From NCBI RefSeq assembly GCF_007829835.1, contig NZ_VIWP01000009.1, positions 124,001 through 188,000 of the forward strand: a DNA stretch of 64,000 bases, read 5' to 3'. The position numbers and the translations under genes are program-made. The notes under the pieces are model-generated. The model searched no databases. It was not told where the DNA came from and was given only the letters and a program-made list of their open reading frames with translations. This document shows, piece by piece, positions 34,163 to 43,215 of the stretch (position 1 is the first letter of the stretch; each line of letters begins with the position of its first letter). This stretch comes from Neorhizobium alkalisoli (GTDB lineage Bacteria > Pseudomonadota > Alphaproteobacteria > Rhizobiales > Rhizobiaceae).

Positions 34163-35419
34163 ATGAAGATCGTCCTGGTCAACCGTTATTTCTTCCCCGA
34201 CCAGTCCGCGACGAGCCGGGTCATTTCATCCATTGCCTTCTCTCTGGCGCAACGGGGTTTTCAGGTCGTCGCGGTGGCGAGCCGCGAAATCCACAACCAA
34301 CCGGGCAGCTATCTGTCAGCCGATGAAACCATCAACGGCGTACAGGTGAAGCGCCTTGCGAGCGCCAGGCACGGGCGGCGAGGTCTGGTCCGCCGCAGCG
34401 CCGACTATGTTCTTTTTCACGTTCTCGCGTTCCTGTGGCTGCTCCGCAATGTTTCGGCAGCGGATATCGCTGTCGTCTGCACCGACCCCCCTCTTCTGTC
34501 CGTCACCAGCAGCATCGCCATCAGGCTCAGGAAAGCCGTCATGGTGAACTGGATCATGGATCTGTTTCCCGAAACGGCGATCGAGCTCGGTTTCTTCAAG
34601 CGTTGGCCATGGATGGGGCAATGGGTGGCAAGGCTTCGTGACCGGTCGCTCGGCTCTCCGGGTATCACGGTCTGCCCGACGGGCAGAATGGCGGAATATC
34701 TCCGCCATCAGGGCGTGCCGCGAAACCGGCTTGCGGTCATGCACCATTGTTCGGATGCGGAGGAAATTTACCCAGTCTCAGCCGACATCAATAGCCTACG
34801 TGCCAGATGGGGCCTGAGAGACACGTTCGTCATCGGATATTCCGGCAACTTCGGACGGGCTCATGAATTTTCGACGATCATCGGCGCGGCGGAACGACTG
34901 AAACATCGCAGCGACATCCGTTTTCTGCTGATCGGCGGCGGCCATCAACATGCTGCCGTCATGGAAAGCGCCCGCAGCCGAGATCTCGATAATGTCATCT
35001 TTAAACCGCTACAGCCGGTTTCGGATCTTGCAGAAAGTCTGTGCGTGGCGGATGTGCATCTCATCTCGCTCCGGCCGGAGCTCGAACATTGCATCATCCC
35101 GAGCAAATTCTACGGCATTCTCGCAGCCGGGCGCCCAAGCATTTTTATCGGCGATCCGGACGGCGAAGTCCCCCGTGCCCTTGCCGCCCATGCCTGTGGC
35201 CAAAGCATCATGATCGGCGCCGACGGCGCCCTCGCCACACTCATCGAAGAGTTGCGGGACAATCCCCACACCTGCACGAGAATGGGTGAAGCGGCCAGGC
35301 GGCTCATGGTCGCCGAATACTCTCGCGATCAGGCGGCAGACGCCTGGTGCGCGCTGATATGGCGGCTTCAGAATGCACACCAGCTCAAAACTTCCATCGC
35401 GCAGGAGATTTCACCATGA
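34163..35419 (+). CDS. GT4 glycosyltransferase, WbuB-like
   Basis: The 418-residue GT-B enzyme starts MKIVLVNRYFFPDQSATSRV and has the NWIMDLFPE segment and a GYSGNFGRAHE loop typical of WbuB/WcaI-type transferases that build lipid-linked repeat units. The nucleotide-sugar site is PSKFYGILAAGRPSIFIGD. A GGAGGG site precedes ATG 34163. It opens a three-gene operon, overlapping the next gene as ATGA. Sugar donor unknown. Confidence 0.85.
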   Translation: MKIVLVNRYFFPDQSATSRVISSIAFSLAQRGFQVVAVASREIHNQPGSYLSADETINGVQVKRLASARHGRRGLVRRSADYVLFHVLAFLWLLRNVSAADIAVVCTDPPLLSVTSSIAIRLRKAVMVNWIMDLFPETAIELGFFKRWPWMGQWVARLRDRSLGSPGITVCPTGRMAEYLRHQGVPRNRLAVMHHCSDAEEIYPVSADINSLRARWGLRDTFVIGYSGNFGRAHEFSTIIGAAERLKHRSDIRFLLIGGGHQHAAVMESARSRDLDNVIFKPLQPVSDLAESLCVADVHLISLRPELEHCIIPSKFYGILAAGRPSIFIGDPDGEVPRALAAHACGQSIMIGADGALATLIEELRDNPHTCTRMGEAARRLMVAEYSRDQAADAWCALIWRLQNAHQLKTSIAQEISP

Positions 35420-36693
35420 ACGGCAAGGTCGTCGTCAGTCAGCTGGGTGCCCGAATGCACTATGCAGTCCCGAGGATTTTCGCATCGGAAGGAAGACTGG
35501 CCCATTTCTATACCGACATCTGCGCGACAAAGGGATGGCCGCGGCTCGTCACGTCGTTCCCGACCGCCATGTTTCCGGCCCCCGTCAAGCGCCTGGCCGG
35601 CCGCCGGCCCAACGGCGTTCCAACCAATCTTACGACCGTCTTTTCCAGCTTCGGATTGCGCTCCGTGGTGCGGCACATGCAGGCGAAAAATGTGATCGAG
35701 GAGACCTCGCACGCGATCTGGGCCGGCTCGCTTTTCTCGCAGATGGTTGCCCGCAATGGATTTCATGGCGCGGCGGGTCTCTACGCCTTCAGCGGCGATG
35801 CCCTGGAACAGATGCAGGCCGCCAAACAGCGGGGCATGTGGACGGCCCTCGAACAGATGATCGCGCCGCGCAATGTGGTCGAAACACTGGTGGCGCGGGA
35901 GAAAGAGCGGTTTCCCGACTGGGCGGCCACATCGCCACATAACCATCACGCAGAAATATTTGCAGACCGGGAAAAGGCCGAATGGGCACTGGCCGACGTC
36001 ATCGTCTGCCCCTCGGAATTCGTCCGGAAGAACGTCATTGCAGAAGGTGGCGCTGCCGATCGCTGCGTCCTGGTGCCTTATGGCGTCAATCCGAGCTTCA
36101 AGATCGACCGGACTCCGCGAATGCCGGGCCCATTGAGAGTTCTGACCGTGGGTGAGGTCGGGCTTCGAAAGGGATCCCCTTATGTTGCCGAGGCTGCGCG
36201 GCTTGTCGGCGGCGCTGCGAGGTTCCGGATGGTCGGGCGGCCGGCGATACCCGGCGAGATTGCTCAACGGATTTCGCAATGGGTGGAATTGAGGGGAAGC
36301 GTACCCAGATCGCAGGTCGCCGACGAGTTCCGCTGGGCGGACGTTTTCCTTTTGCCTTCGATCTGCGAAGGATCGGCAACCGCGGTTTACGAGGCACTCG
36401 CCGCCGGCCTGCCGGTCATCACCACCGAGAATACCGGAAGTGTCGTCCGCGACGGTATAGAGGGCTTCGTCGTGCCGGTTTGCGATGCGCCGGCAATCGC
36501 GCTGGCCATCGAACAACTCGGCGCCAATGATGGCCTGCGCACCTTGATGTCGGCCAATGCCCTGCGCCGCGCCCAGGATTTTACGGTCGACGCCTACGGA
36601 AAGCGGCTTCTGGCAGCATTGCCGGTTTCCGGTCCGCACCGATCCGACAGTCGTGAAGACCTGGCCCCTCTGCAGGACAGGCAGGCCTGCTGA
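35416..36693 (+). CDS. GT4 glycosyltransferase
   Basis: The 425-residue protein has a C-terminal GT4 domain: VLTVGEVGLRKG, then SICEGSATAVYEALAAGLPVI with the E-x7-E motif. The N-terminal acceptor domain is divergent and starts MNGKVVVSQLGARMHY. ATG 35416 overlaps the previous stop (ATGA) and its own stop overlaps the next start (TGATG), so all three transferases are coupled. It likely adds a sugar to the lipid-linked repeat. Confidence 0.83.
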   Translation: MNGKVVVSQLGARMHYAVPRIFASEGRLAHFYTDICATKGWPRLVTSFPTAMFPAPVKRLAGRRPNGVPTNLTTVFSSFGLRSVVRHMQAKNVIEETSHAIWAGSLFSQMVARNGFHGAAGLYAFSGDALEQMQAAKQRGMWTALEQMIAPRNVVETLVAREKERFPDWAATSPHNHHAEIFADREKAEWALADVIVCPSEFVRKNVIAEGGAADRCVLVPYGVNPSFKIDRTPRMPGPLRVLTVGEVGLRKGSPYVAEAARLVGGAARFRMVGRPAIPGEIAQRISQWVELRGSVPRSQVADEFRWADVFLLPSICEGSATAVYEALAAGLPVITTENTGSVVRDGIEGFVVPVCDAPAIALAIEQLGANDGLRTLMSANALRRAQDFTVDAYGKRLLAALPVSGPHRSDSREDLAPLQDRQAC

Positions 36694-37850
36694 TGAAAAT
36701 CGTTCACGTCATCGCTTCGATTGATCCCAAGAACGGCGGCCTTCAAGCCGTCGCCATGCGTATTGCCGCGGCTCAATGCGGCCTGGGGCTTGAAGTTCAC
36801 GTTGTCAGTTATGGAAGCCCTGCCGTACAGGCGCAGGTCCGGGAAATCGGCGCGATCATACCCAATTTCGCCAGCATACGGTGGCATCTGCTGCCGGAGC
36901 CGGATGGGGTCGAGAAGCTCTTATGCTTCAAAGGCCGCCGCCTTCTGCGCAAGGTCCTGAAACAGGCTTCCTTCCTCCATATCCACGGCGTGTGGGAACC
37001 GTTTCTGGTACATGCGTCGAAACTGGCGAAATCGGTCGGAATTCCCTACTGCGTCTGCCCCGCGGGAATGCTCGACCACTGGAGCCTGCAGCAGAAATCC
37101 TGGAAAAAGAAGCTGGCCCTGCGGCTCTGCTACAGGCGGATGCTCGACGATGCGGCATTCCTGCATGTGCTGAATACCGATGAGGTCGCCGCGATCGAGC
37201 CACTTCGCTTCCGATCCGCCAAGCTTGTCATTCCCAACGGCGTCTTCACCGAAGAATTCGATCCGCTTCCAGACAGCGGGCTCTTCAAGCAGAAGATGTC
37301 CCTTCCGCTGAACAGGCGCTACATCCTTTTTCTCTCCCGCCTGCATATCAAGAAGGGAACGGATATTCTCGCCATGGCTTTTGCGGCGATCAGCGAGATG
37401 TATCCGGACGTCGATCTGGTCGTGGCCGGGCCGGATGGCGGGGCTCAAGACGACTTCATGTCTCTCGTCGAGAAATTCGATATCGACCACAGGGTTCATC
37501 TGGTTGGCCCCGTCTACGGTGAGTTGAAGATAGAGGCGATGGTCGATGCCGACTGTTTCTGCCTGCCGAGCCGGCAGGAAGGGTTCAGCATGGCCATCAC
37601 GGAAGCCCTTGCCTGCGGCACGCCCGTGGTCATTACCGACCAGTGCCACTTTCCCGAGGTCGGCGAAGCGAATGCCGGCCTTATCGTCCCTGTCGATCCG
37701 GTCGAGGTCGCCAAGGCATTGGCGGTCATTCTGAGCGACGCGGTGCGGGCCCGATCCATGGGCCTGAATGGACGCAGGATGGTCCTTGAGCAATTTACCT
37801 GGCCGGCAATCGCGGATGCCACCCTGCGCGGCTATCGCCTCAGCGCGTAA
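36693..37850 (+). CDS. GT4 glycosyltransferase
   Basis: The 385-residue GT-B enzyme begins MKIVHVIASIDPKNGGLQAV with a glycine-rich acceptor loop and has LFLSRLHIKKGTDILA and SRQEGFSMAITEALACGTPVV with E-x7-E. WEPFLVHA and CPAGMLDHWSLQQ match a branch common in exopolysaccharide loci. Third in its operon; its end overlaps the convergent acetyltransferase gene by 19 bases. Confidence 0.86.
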   Translation: MKIVHVIASIDPKNGGLQAVAMRIAAAQCGLGLEVHVVSYGSPAVQAQVREIGAIIPNFASIRWHLLPEPDGVEKLLCFKGRRLLRKVLKQASFLHIHGVWEPFLVHASKLAKSVGIPYCVCPAGMLDHWSLQQKSWKKKLALRLCYRRMLDDAAFLHVLNTDEVAAIEPLRFRSAKLVIPNGVFTEEFDPLPDSGLFKQKMSLPLNRRYILFLSRLHIKKGTDILAMAFAAISEMYPDVDLVVAGPDGGAQDDFMSLVEKFDIDHRVHLVGPVYGELKIEAMVDADCFCLPSRQEGFSMAITEALACGTPVVITDQCHFPEVGEANAGLIVPVDPVEVAKALAVILSDAVRARSMGLNGRRMVLEQFTWPAIADATLRGYRLSA

Positions 37851-38440
37851 GAGGCGGCAGCCTCCTGCCGGCGCGGTCCTATCGCCCTGGCTGGATTGCC
37901 GACATAGATCGTCCAGGGTTTCAAGGATTTCGCGGTCACGCCGCGCGCGCCCAGCACCGCGCCCTCCCCGACGACGACACCTGGCCCGATAAACGCTTCT
38001 GCCGCGATCCAGGCATTCGCCTCGATGACGATCGGTTTCGTTACCAGCGGAAATGCGCTGTCCTGGATGTCGTGCGAACCGGTGCAGAGATGCGCCCGTT
38101 GCGACACGGAGGCGAAGTCACCGATCGTGATCCTGTCGACGCTGTAGCAGATCACCCCCGGCCCGATTGACGCATAACGCCCCATCGCAAGATGACCCGG
38201 CCACCAGATCAAGGCCTTGGCATGTACTGTCGCGCTTAGGTGGATGTCTGCCCCGAACAGCCGCAGAAGCAAATTGCGCCAGCGCCTGAAGGGCGGCGGC
38301 GTCCAGGCCGCGAGAAGACGCCACACAATCATCCAGAGCAACCGCTTGATGCGAAACCGTGCGGCGAATGTCGGGCCGCCGAACCGGGGAAGCGGTGTCG
38401 TGGAATGCCTGAACGTCGGATCGTCGTATCTTGAATACAT
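37832..38440 (-). CDS. WcaF-like hexapeptide acetyltransferase
   Basis: The 202-residue protein has an N-terminal helical region and a left-handed beta-helix of hexapeptide repeats (IHLSATVHAKALIWW, ASIGPGVICYSV, VVVGEGAVLGARGVTAKSL), with GNPARAIG at the end as in WcaF. It should transfer acetyl from acetyl-CoA to a sugar hydroxyl of the repeat unit. It lies 2 bases after the polymerase-like gene, in the same minus-strand operon. Confidence 0.85.
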   Translation of the reverse strand: MYSRYDDPTFRHSTTPLPRFGGPTFAARFRIKRLLWMIVWRLLAAWTPPPFRRWRNLLLRLFGADIHLSATVHAKALIWWPGHLAMGRYASIGPGVICYSVDRITIGDFASVSQRAHLCTGSHDIQDSAFPLVTKPIVIEANAWIAAEAFIGPGVVVGEGAVLGARGVTAKSLKPWTIYVGNPARAIGPRRQEAAASYALRR

Positions 38441-38442
38441 TG

Positions 38443-39717
38443 CTAACCGCCTGCCGCAAGAGAGATGGGACCTGATCGGTGCCGGACACCGCTTCGGGCC
38501 GGAATGGCTGCAAAGAACAGAGCCGGTGCTGCAAACATCAGCATATGCACCCAGATCATCAGGACCCAGTCGGTCTGGTGGGAAATGGCGTGCATCGAGG
38601 GAATGATGGACAGCACATAGGTAAACTGCGCCGAGAACTCTCCCTGGTTGGCGGTGACCCAGATCCGGCGAACGAGATAGGCAAGGATGAAGAACTTGAA
38701 GGCGCCCAGATACCAGAAGGATTGAAAGGCGTCCGCCATGCCGGTCTCTGTCGTCCCGACGATCGGATCGTAGTCCCGCGCCATCGTGGGAACGGGAAGC
38801 ATGAAGGACTGTTTTACATTGGCGCCGACAAGCTGTGCCGGGACGAAATTGAAGACGAGGCGATTCCAGTGAAACTTGCCGTAGTCGAATTGCAGCGTCG
38901 TCGCCGTGTTGTTGATGCGAAGAATGGCATTGCGCATCTCGTCACCGCCATCTCTCAACACCTTGGAAAGATTGCCGACAACATCGATGCGGCTGATGTC
39001 GTCCCATACCGGCGCGGAATTGGCCTTGGTGATGGCACGGTAATCACCCATGCTGTTCATCGACAACGTGCCAAGAAAGATCGCCGTGATGATCAGCGTG
39101 CGCGGGATCGCGCGGCGCCTGTAGAACCACCAGGCCAGCGCGAAGATCATGATGAGCTCGATCGCCTCCGCGCGCTTGCCGGTGACGACGATACGGTCGA
39201 GATAAAAAACGAGATCGAAGGCGAGGATAATCAGGGTCCACCAGGAAAATCGGCGTACGATGCACAGCGCGGCAATCGCCATCCCATAACTCAGCAGGCG
39301 GGAGAAGAAGATGTAGATGACCGGAACCCCGGTCATCTGTACCGCGATGGTGAGTTCTCCCGGAAGCCGGCTCAGCTTGAAATAGAAATAGGCGCCAGCA
39401 ACCGAAAGAACGGCCGCAACGATCAGCAGCCGCCCCTCGTCGAAGTCGATGCGGAAGAAGGAAAATGGCTTCGCCTTGCCGCTCCATCCCCACCAGCACA
39501 TGAACAGGCAAAGCATCATAAAAACGGCTGTCCTGGCAAAGGCGCCGGCGGGCAGAAAACTCTCTGTGGCCAGACCGGGGACCTGAGGCAGGATGAAACT
39601 GAAGGTGATGACGCCCGTCAAAAATGGAAACTCGTAGATCCTTTCCGGCCGCAGCATCCCCCATCCCAGCAAGAAGAGCGTGCACGCCGTGAGGCAGGAA
39701 ACCAGCAGCGTGCTCAT
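38443..39717 (-). CDS. Polytopic membrane protein, likely polysaccharide polymerase
   Basis: The 424-residue protein has about 10-12 hydrophobic segments and a long hydrophilic loop around residues 205-320 (NSMGDYRAITKAN, TTETGMADAF). Membrane layout and neighbours are those of Wzy-type polymerases or O-antigen ligases, which show little sequence conservation. It overlaps the YdcF gene by 4 bases. Assignment rests on topology and context. Confidence 0.65.
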   Translation of the reverse strand: MSTLLVSCLTACTLFLLGWGMLRPERIYEFPFLTGVITFSFILPQVPGLATESFLPAGAFARTAVFMMLCLFMCWWGWSGKAKPFSFFRIDFDEGRLLIVAAVLSVAGAYFYFKLSRLPGELTIAVQMTGVPVIYIFFSRLLSYGMAIAALCIVRRFSWWTLIILAFDLVFYLDRIVVTGKRAEAIELIMIFALAWWFYRRRAIPRTLIITAIFLGTLSMNSMGDYRAITKANSAPVWDDISRIDVVGNLSKVLRDGGDEMRNAILRINNTATTLQFDYGKFHWNRLVFNFVPAQLVGANVKQSFMLPVPTMARDYDPIVGTTETGMADAFQSFWYLGAFKFFILAYLVRRIWVTANQGEFSAQFTYVLSIIPSMHAISHQTDWVLMIWVHMLMFAAPALFFAAIPARSGVRHRSGPISLAAGG

Positions 39718-40436
39718 GGCAGCCTGCTCGTTTTCATCGCAATACCGCGGGGCAGCGTTGGCCCGGGGCCGGAGACACTTGTGCGCAGATCATAGAAAAT
39801 CGACTTGGCATATTCCTTGACGACCTGCGGACCATCCGCATCCCCGGCAATCTCCCAAAATGACTTGCTTCGTTCGGCAGGCACGGAGATCCATTGAATG
39901 CCTGGCATGAAAGAGCGAAACCGCTTTACGGCGCGTTTGGAATGAAACCAGCTCGTCACCAATATCGCGCGACTGACCCCTCTGTCCGCCAGGATCGGCT
40001 GCGAAAAGGCTGCATTGTCCCATGTGGTTTGGGAACGGCATTCCGTGATGACGGCCTGTGGGTCAACTCCCGCAGCGATCAATGTCTGCCGCGCGAAATC
40101 GCAATCACCATATCCCGTGGCAAGCACGGCTGGGGCCTTGCCTTCACGCCACAATGCCGCCGCCTGCCCGGCTCGAGGCCGCGCATCACCGCCGAGCACG
40201 ACGATGATATCCGCATTGACCGGCAGATCCCTCTCCACGAGAAAGGCTTCGGCCGAGACCAGTACCAGGCCGTAGAGACCGACAAACGTCAGGATGACCG
40301 CAGCCGCATACGTCAATGAACGTTTCGCAACATAGGCGACGCTGTACCATTTCGAAAATCGGGACCGCCTTCTCGCCATGACTGGCTCCACAGATGGATG
40401 GGATACGGCTTGACGCTTGCCCATTCGGTCCTTCAC
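39714..40436 (-). CDS. YdcF/DUF218-family membrane-anchored protein
   Basis: The 240-residue protein has one N-terminal helix (residues about 40-62) and a DUF218 domain: IIVVLGGDARPRAGQAAALW, SQTTWDNAAF and VTSWFHSKRAVKRF. Such proteins (YdcF, SanA, ElyC) act at the envelope and are linked to undecaprenyl-phosphate or envelope carbohydrate metabolism. Overlaps at both ends (ATGA) tie it to the initiating transferase and the polymerase. Confidence 0.8.
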   Translation of the reverse strand: MKDRMGKRQAVSHPSVEPVMARRRSRFSKWYSVAYVAKRSLTYAAAVILTFVGLYGLVLVSAEAFLVERDLPVNADIIVVLGGDARPRAGQAAALWREGKAPAVLATGYGDCDFARQTLIAAGVDPQAVITECRSQTTWDNAAFSQPILADRGVSRAILVTSWFHSKRAVKRFRSFMPGIQWISVPAERSKSFWEIAGDADGPQVVKEYAKSIFYDLRTSVSGPGPTLPRGIAMKTSRLP

Positions 40437-41584
40437 TCATCTTTTAAGAGTGTAGATGGCAGAGGTAATGTGAAGGCTGTTTCCGGGCTGGGGCTCACCA
40501 CGTTCGTGCCTTTTGCGAACAGTTCGAAACGCGCCCGGCGTGACCACGATTTCGACAGATTGCCGGTTGCCGCCAGGACGAAGATCGTATGCAGGCAGAT
40601 CGGCACCATCAACCCAAGCGCCATAACCTCACCCGGAACATTCGCCCGGATTCCGGCGTAGCCGATGCCACCGCAGATAGCGGAGACGACAATCAGCGTA
40701 TTGGTTGTCGCGGAAGCGCTGAAACCATGATCCTGAAGGAGATGGTGGAGATGCCAGCGATCGGCAGACATCGGGCTTCGAGATGCCAGAAGGCGCCGAA
40801 CGATCAGGCTCAAAGTATCGGTGACCGGCAGGATTACCACCCACAACAATGTGGGGAACGTGACCGCCATGCTCCCTGTTGCCAGAAGAAGGATGATATA
40901 GGCGATCGTCGCACCCAGAGCGGTGCTTCCTGCATCGCCCAGAAAGATGCTTGCGCGCGTGCGCCAGGGGCTCCGCATATTGAAAACCAGGAATGCGCAA
41001 AGGCATGTCGCCAATGCCTCGAGCGGTGCGACAAGCCGCGTCATGTCCGCAAAACTCGCGACGAACATCAGCCAGACCAGCGTCACAAGGGCCGTGCCGC
41101 CGGCAAGCCCATCCACACCGTCCAGCATGTTCCACGAATTGACGAGCCCCGTCACGAACAGCACGCCGATGACGAAGAACAGGGGAAGAAACAGCCCGGA
41201 ATTCTGGGAGAACAATGCGCCGATGGACAGGGATCCGATATCGGCACCACCGACGAGAGCAATGGCCATCACGAGCTGCATGACAAGGCGCCCGGCTGCC
41301 GGAAGAGGCCGGCGATCGTCGACCACGCCCATGAGAAGAATGACCAGCAATGCCAGCCAGAAATTAAGCCCAAGAATCTCCGGCTTTAGTGTCGCGAAGG
41401 AGACAGTGATGAACGCGGCAAAAATGGCGATACCGCCGCAAAGAGGAACGGCGCCCTTGTGCCGTTTCCGGATGGAATCGGGGCGGTCGACAAGCTGAAA
41501 GGCAATCGTCAGACGTCGTAGAACGACAACCAAGGCAACGCTCAACACGAATGTCGCGATGGCATTGATGAACAATCCGGACAT
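40433..41584 (-). CDS. WecA/MraY-family undecaprenyl-phosphate sugar-1-phosphate transferase
   Basis: The 383-residue membrane protein has the family's metal and substrate motifs: MGVVDDR, NSWNMLDGVDGLAGG, FLGDAGS and DRWHLHHLL. It transfers a sugar-1-phosphate, usually GlcNAc-1-P, from UDP-sugar to undecaprenyl phosphate and so starts repeat-unit assembly. ATG 41584 has an AGGGGAG site; the frame extending to 41686 is rejected. It begins the operon of YdcF, polymerase and acetyltransferase. Confidence 0.87.
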   Translation of the reverse strand: MSGLFINAIATFVLSVALVVVLRRLTIAFQLVDRPDSIRKRHKGAVPLCGGIAIFAAFITVSFATLKPEILGLNFWLALLVILLMGVVDDRRPLPAAGRLVMQLVMAIALVGGADIGSLSIGALFSQNSGLFLPLFFVIGVLFVTGLVNSWNMLDGVDGLAGGTALVTLVWLMFVASFADMTRLVAPLEALATCLCAFLVFNMRSPWRTRASIFLGDAGSTALGATIAYIILLLATGSMAVTFPTLLWVVILPVTDTLSLIVRRLLASRSPMSADRWHLHHLLQDHGFSASATTNTLIVVSAICGGIGYAGIRANVPGEVMALGLMVPICLHTIFVLAATGNLSKSWSRRARFELFAKGTNVVSPSPETAFTLPLPSTLLKDE

Positions 41585-41837
41585 GGCCGCTCCCCTGAAC
41601 AAATGAATGAAATATCGGCGATCGCAACGACGCGATTTCAAGCCCCGGAAAGATCCTAGGAAACCTCGGTGGTCACGGGTATGCACGCAAATGGAGCAGC
41701 GTTCTCCACCATCGTGAGAAGGAAGGGGTAGGCAGATCTACCCACCTCATTCCTATGGCGCATCCGAAACCGGAAAGCGTAGGCAAGCGGGCAAGATACC
41801 GCGCGGCAGGTCCTGCAAATCGTGCCCCCAAACCACA
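41585..41837. other. Intergenic 253 bp before the WecA-like gene
   Basis: It lies between two minus-strand genes and should hold the promoter of the WecA-like operon. No clear hairpin or repeat was seen. Confidence 0.3.
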
Positions 41838-43211
41838 TCATTGCCTCTCGGTGAGAACCCCGACCCAGTCGTGGGAGCCCGAGCCGTTTGCTTGGAGGGG
41901 CACCGCGACGGCCTGGACGCCTGCTTCCTTGAAGCGGACTGTATCTTCCTGGAAGGAACCGTTGGATGGGTCATACCATCGAAGCTCCATGTCGCCGCCG
42001 GCGAGGAAATCGAAATCGAGAGCGATACCGGGCATGTCGCGGACATAAACGACCGCGAACATTCTATCCGCATCACGCGCCGCAAACGCCTGACCATTGC
42101 CAGCCTTCGCGGTCTTCAGCAATACGCCTTGATCCGGTAGGAGCTTCCACCATTCAAGCTGTGAAAACAGGTTTACAAGTGCACTCATGCTGCGCGCGCC
42201 GGGGCTGGAAAGCGCCTGTTGCCAGGTCGCTGACGTATCAAACAGTCCGGCGGCCGAAAAATGCCATATGGGATTATTGCCGAACAGCTGCCCACCTGCG
42301 CCTGACAAAACCGCCCCATACGCCATAAGGCGTATGTCGCTTTCGCCGACGCCGTGTTCACCCTCGTATTTACTTTCTATCAGGAAGAATGGCCGGGGCG
42401 GCCCCGATCGATGCCGCGCCAAAATGGCGGCAGGCACGTCGCCATAGGTGTAGACCGTATCCACGCGCAGCCATCCCGCCTTATCCCAGAAAACGTTGGT
42501 GACGGTGTCCCGGTTGGCGTGAACGGTTTGCAGCGCATCCGGAGCCTCCTCCGCTATCCCCTCGGCTACCGCATTCACCAGCGCCCTGTCGGGAGGATCA
42601 TAGTCGCCGCCTTGTACCCAGATGATGTTCGTGAACCGCGCAAAGCGGCGGCCAACATAACGCCCATAGGCTTTAAGCCTCTCATCCCCGGCAGCCGACA
42701 TTTCCCCGTACCAACCTTCCGCTCCAGCTGCGGCGCCGAGATAGGCCGGACAAAGAAGAACCAGCATGTTGCGGCGTGCGGCCGCTTCGATGAAGATTTC
42801 CACCCGTTTGAAATAATCGTCGTTCGGCTGTTCGAAAGCGGCACCGAGGAACGGGGCCTCTTGGTAGAAATTTGCCGGGGCATTGCGTGCGAACTTGTGC
42901 TCTATCAACGATACCAGGATCGTATTGAAACCCTGCCGCTTGCGCGTGTCGAGATAGAGATCGGCATCGGCCAGCGACAGGTCGGTGATCATCGACCATG
43001 CGCTGTCACCCGTCATCAGGAACGGCCGTCCTCGACCATCCTGCAGATAGTGGCGCTGGGCTTCAGCCCTCAAGGGAAAAACTGTGTCCTGCGCCAGCGA
43101 TGCGCAACCTGCGAGAAGCCAGAAAAGTAGGCTCAAGCAGATACGCGTCACCCGGCATGCCTTCAAGATATCGCGAAGGCGACGGCTGTCATCGGGGGGA
43201 AGGAGTTGCAT
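41838..43211 (-). CDS. DUF4038-type glycoside hydrolase, predicted lipoprotein
   Basis: The 457-residue protein has a hydrophobic segment ending in the lipobox LLAGC (about residues 33-37), then a TIM-barrel of the apiosidase-like DUF4038 type (FLMTGDSAWSMI, YLDTRKRQGFNTILVSL, NIIWVQGGDYDP, FFLIESKYEGEH) and a small beta domain at the end. It probably trims or degrades the polymer in the periplasm. ATG 43211 is 4 bases after the stop of the GT4 gene, suggesting coupling; no good ribosome site is seen, so the start is uncertain. Confidence 0.75.
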   Translation of the reverse strand: MQLLPPDDSRRLRDILKACRVTRICLSLLFWLLAGCASLAQDTVFPLRAEAQRHYLQDGRGRPFLMTGDSAWSMITDLSLADADLYLDTRKRQGFNTILVSLIEHKFARNAPANFYQEAPFLGAAFEQPNDDYFKRVEIFIEAAARRNMLVLLCPAYLGAAAGAEGWYGEMSAAGDERLKAYGRYVGRRFARFTNIIWVQGGDYDPPDRALVNAVAEGIAEEAPDALQTVHANRDTVTNVFWDKAGWLRVDTVYTYGDVPAAILARHRSGPPRPFFLIESKYEGEHGVGESDIRLMAYGAVLSGAGGQLFGNNPIWHFSAAGLFDTSATWQQALSSPGARSMSALVNLFSQLEWWKLLPDQGVLLKTAKAGNGQAFAARDADRMFAVVYVRDMPGIALDFDFLAGGDMELRWYDPSNGSFQEDTVRFKEAGVQAVAVPLQANGSGSHDWVGVLTERQ

Positions 43212-43215
43212 GAAA

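Noticed and set aside
38479..39795. 438-codon frame on the plus strand
   Set aside because: Antisense to the polymerase-like membrane protein; its highly charged, low-complexity translation is typical of a shadow.
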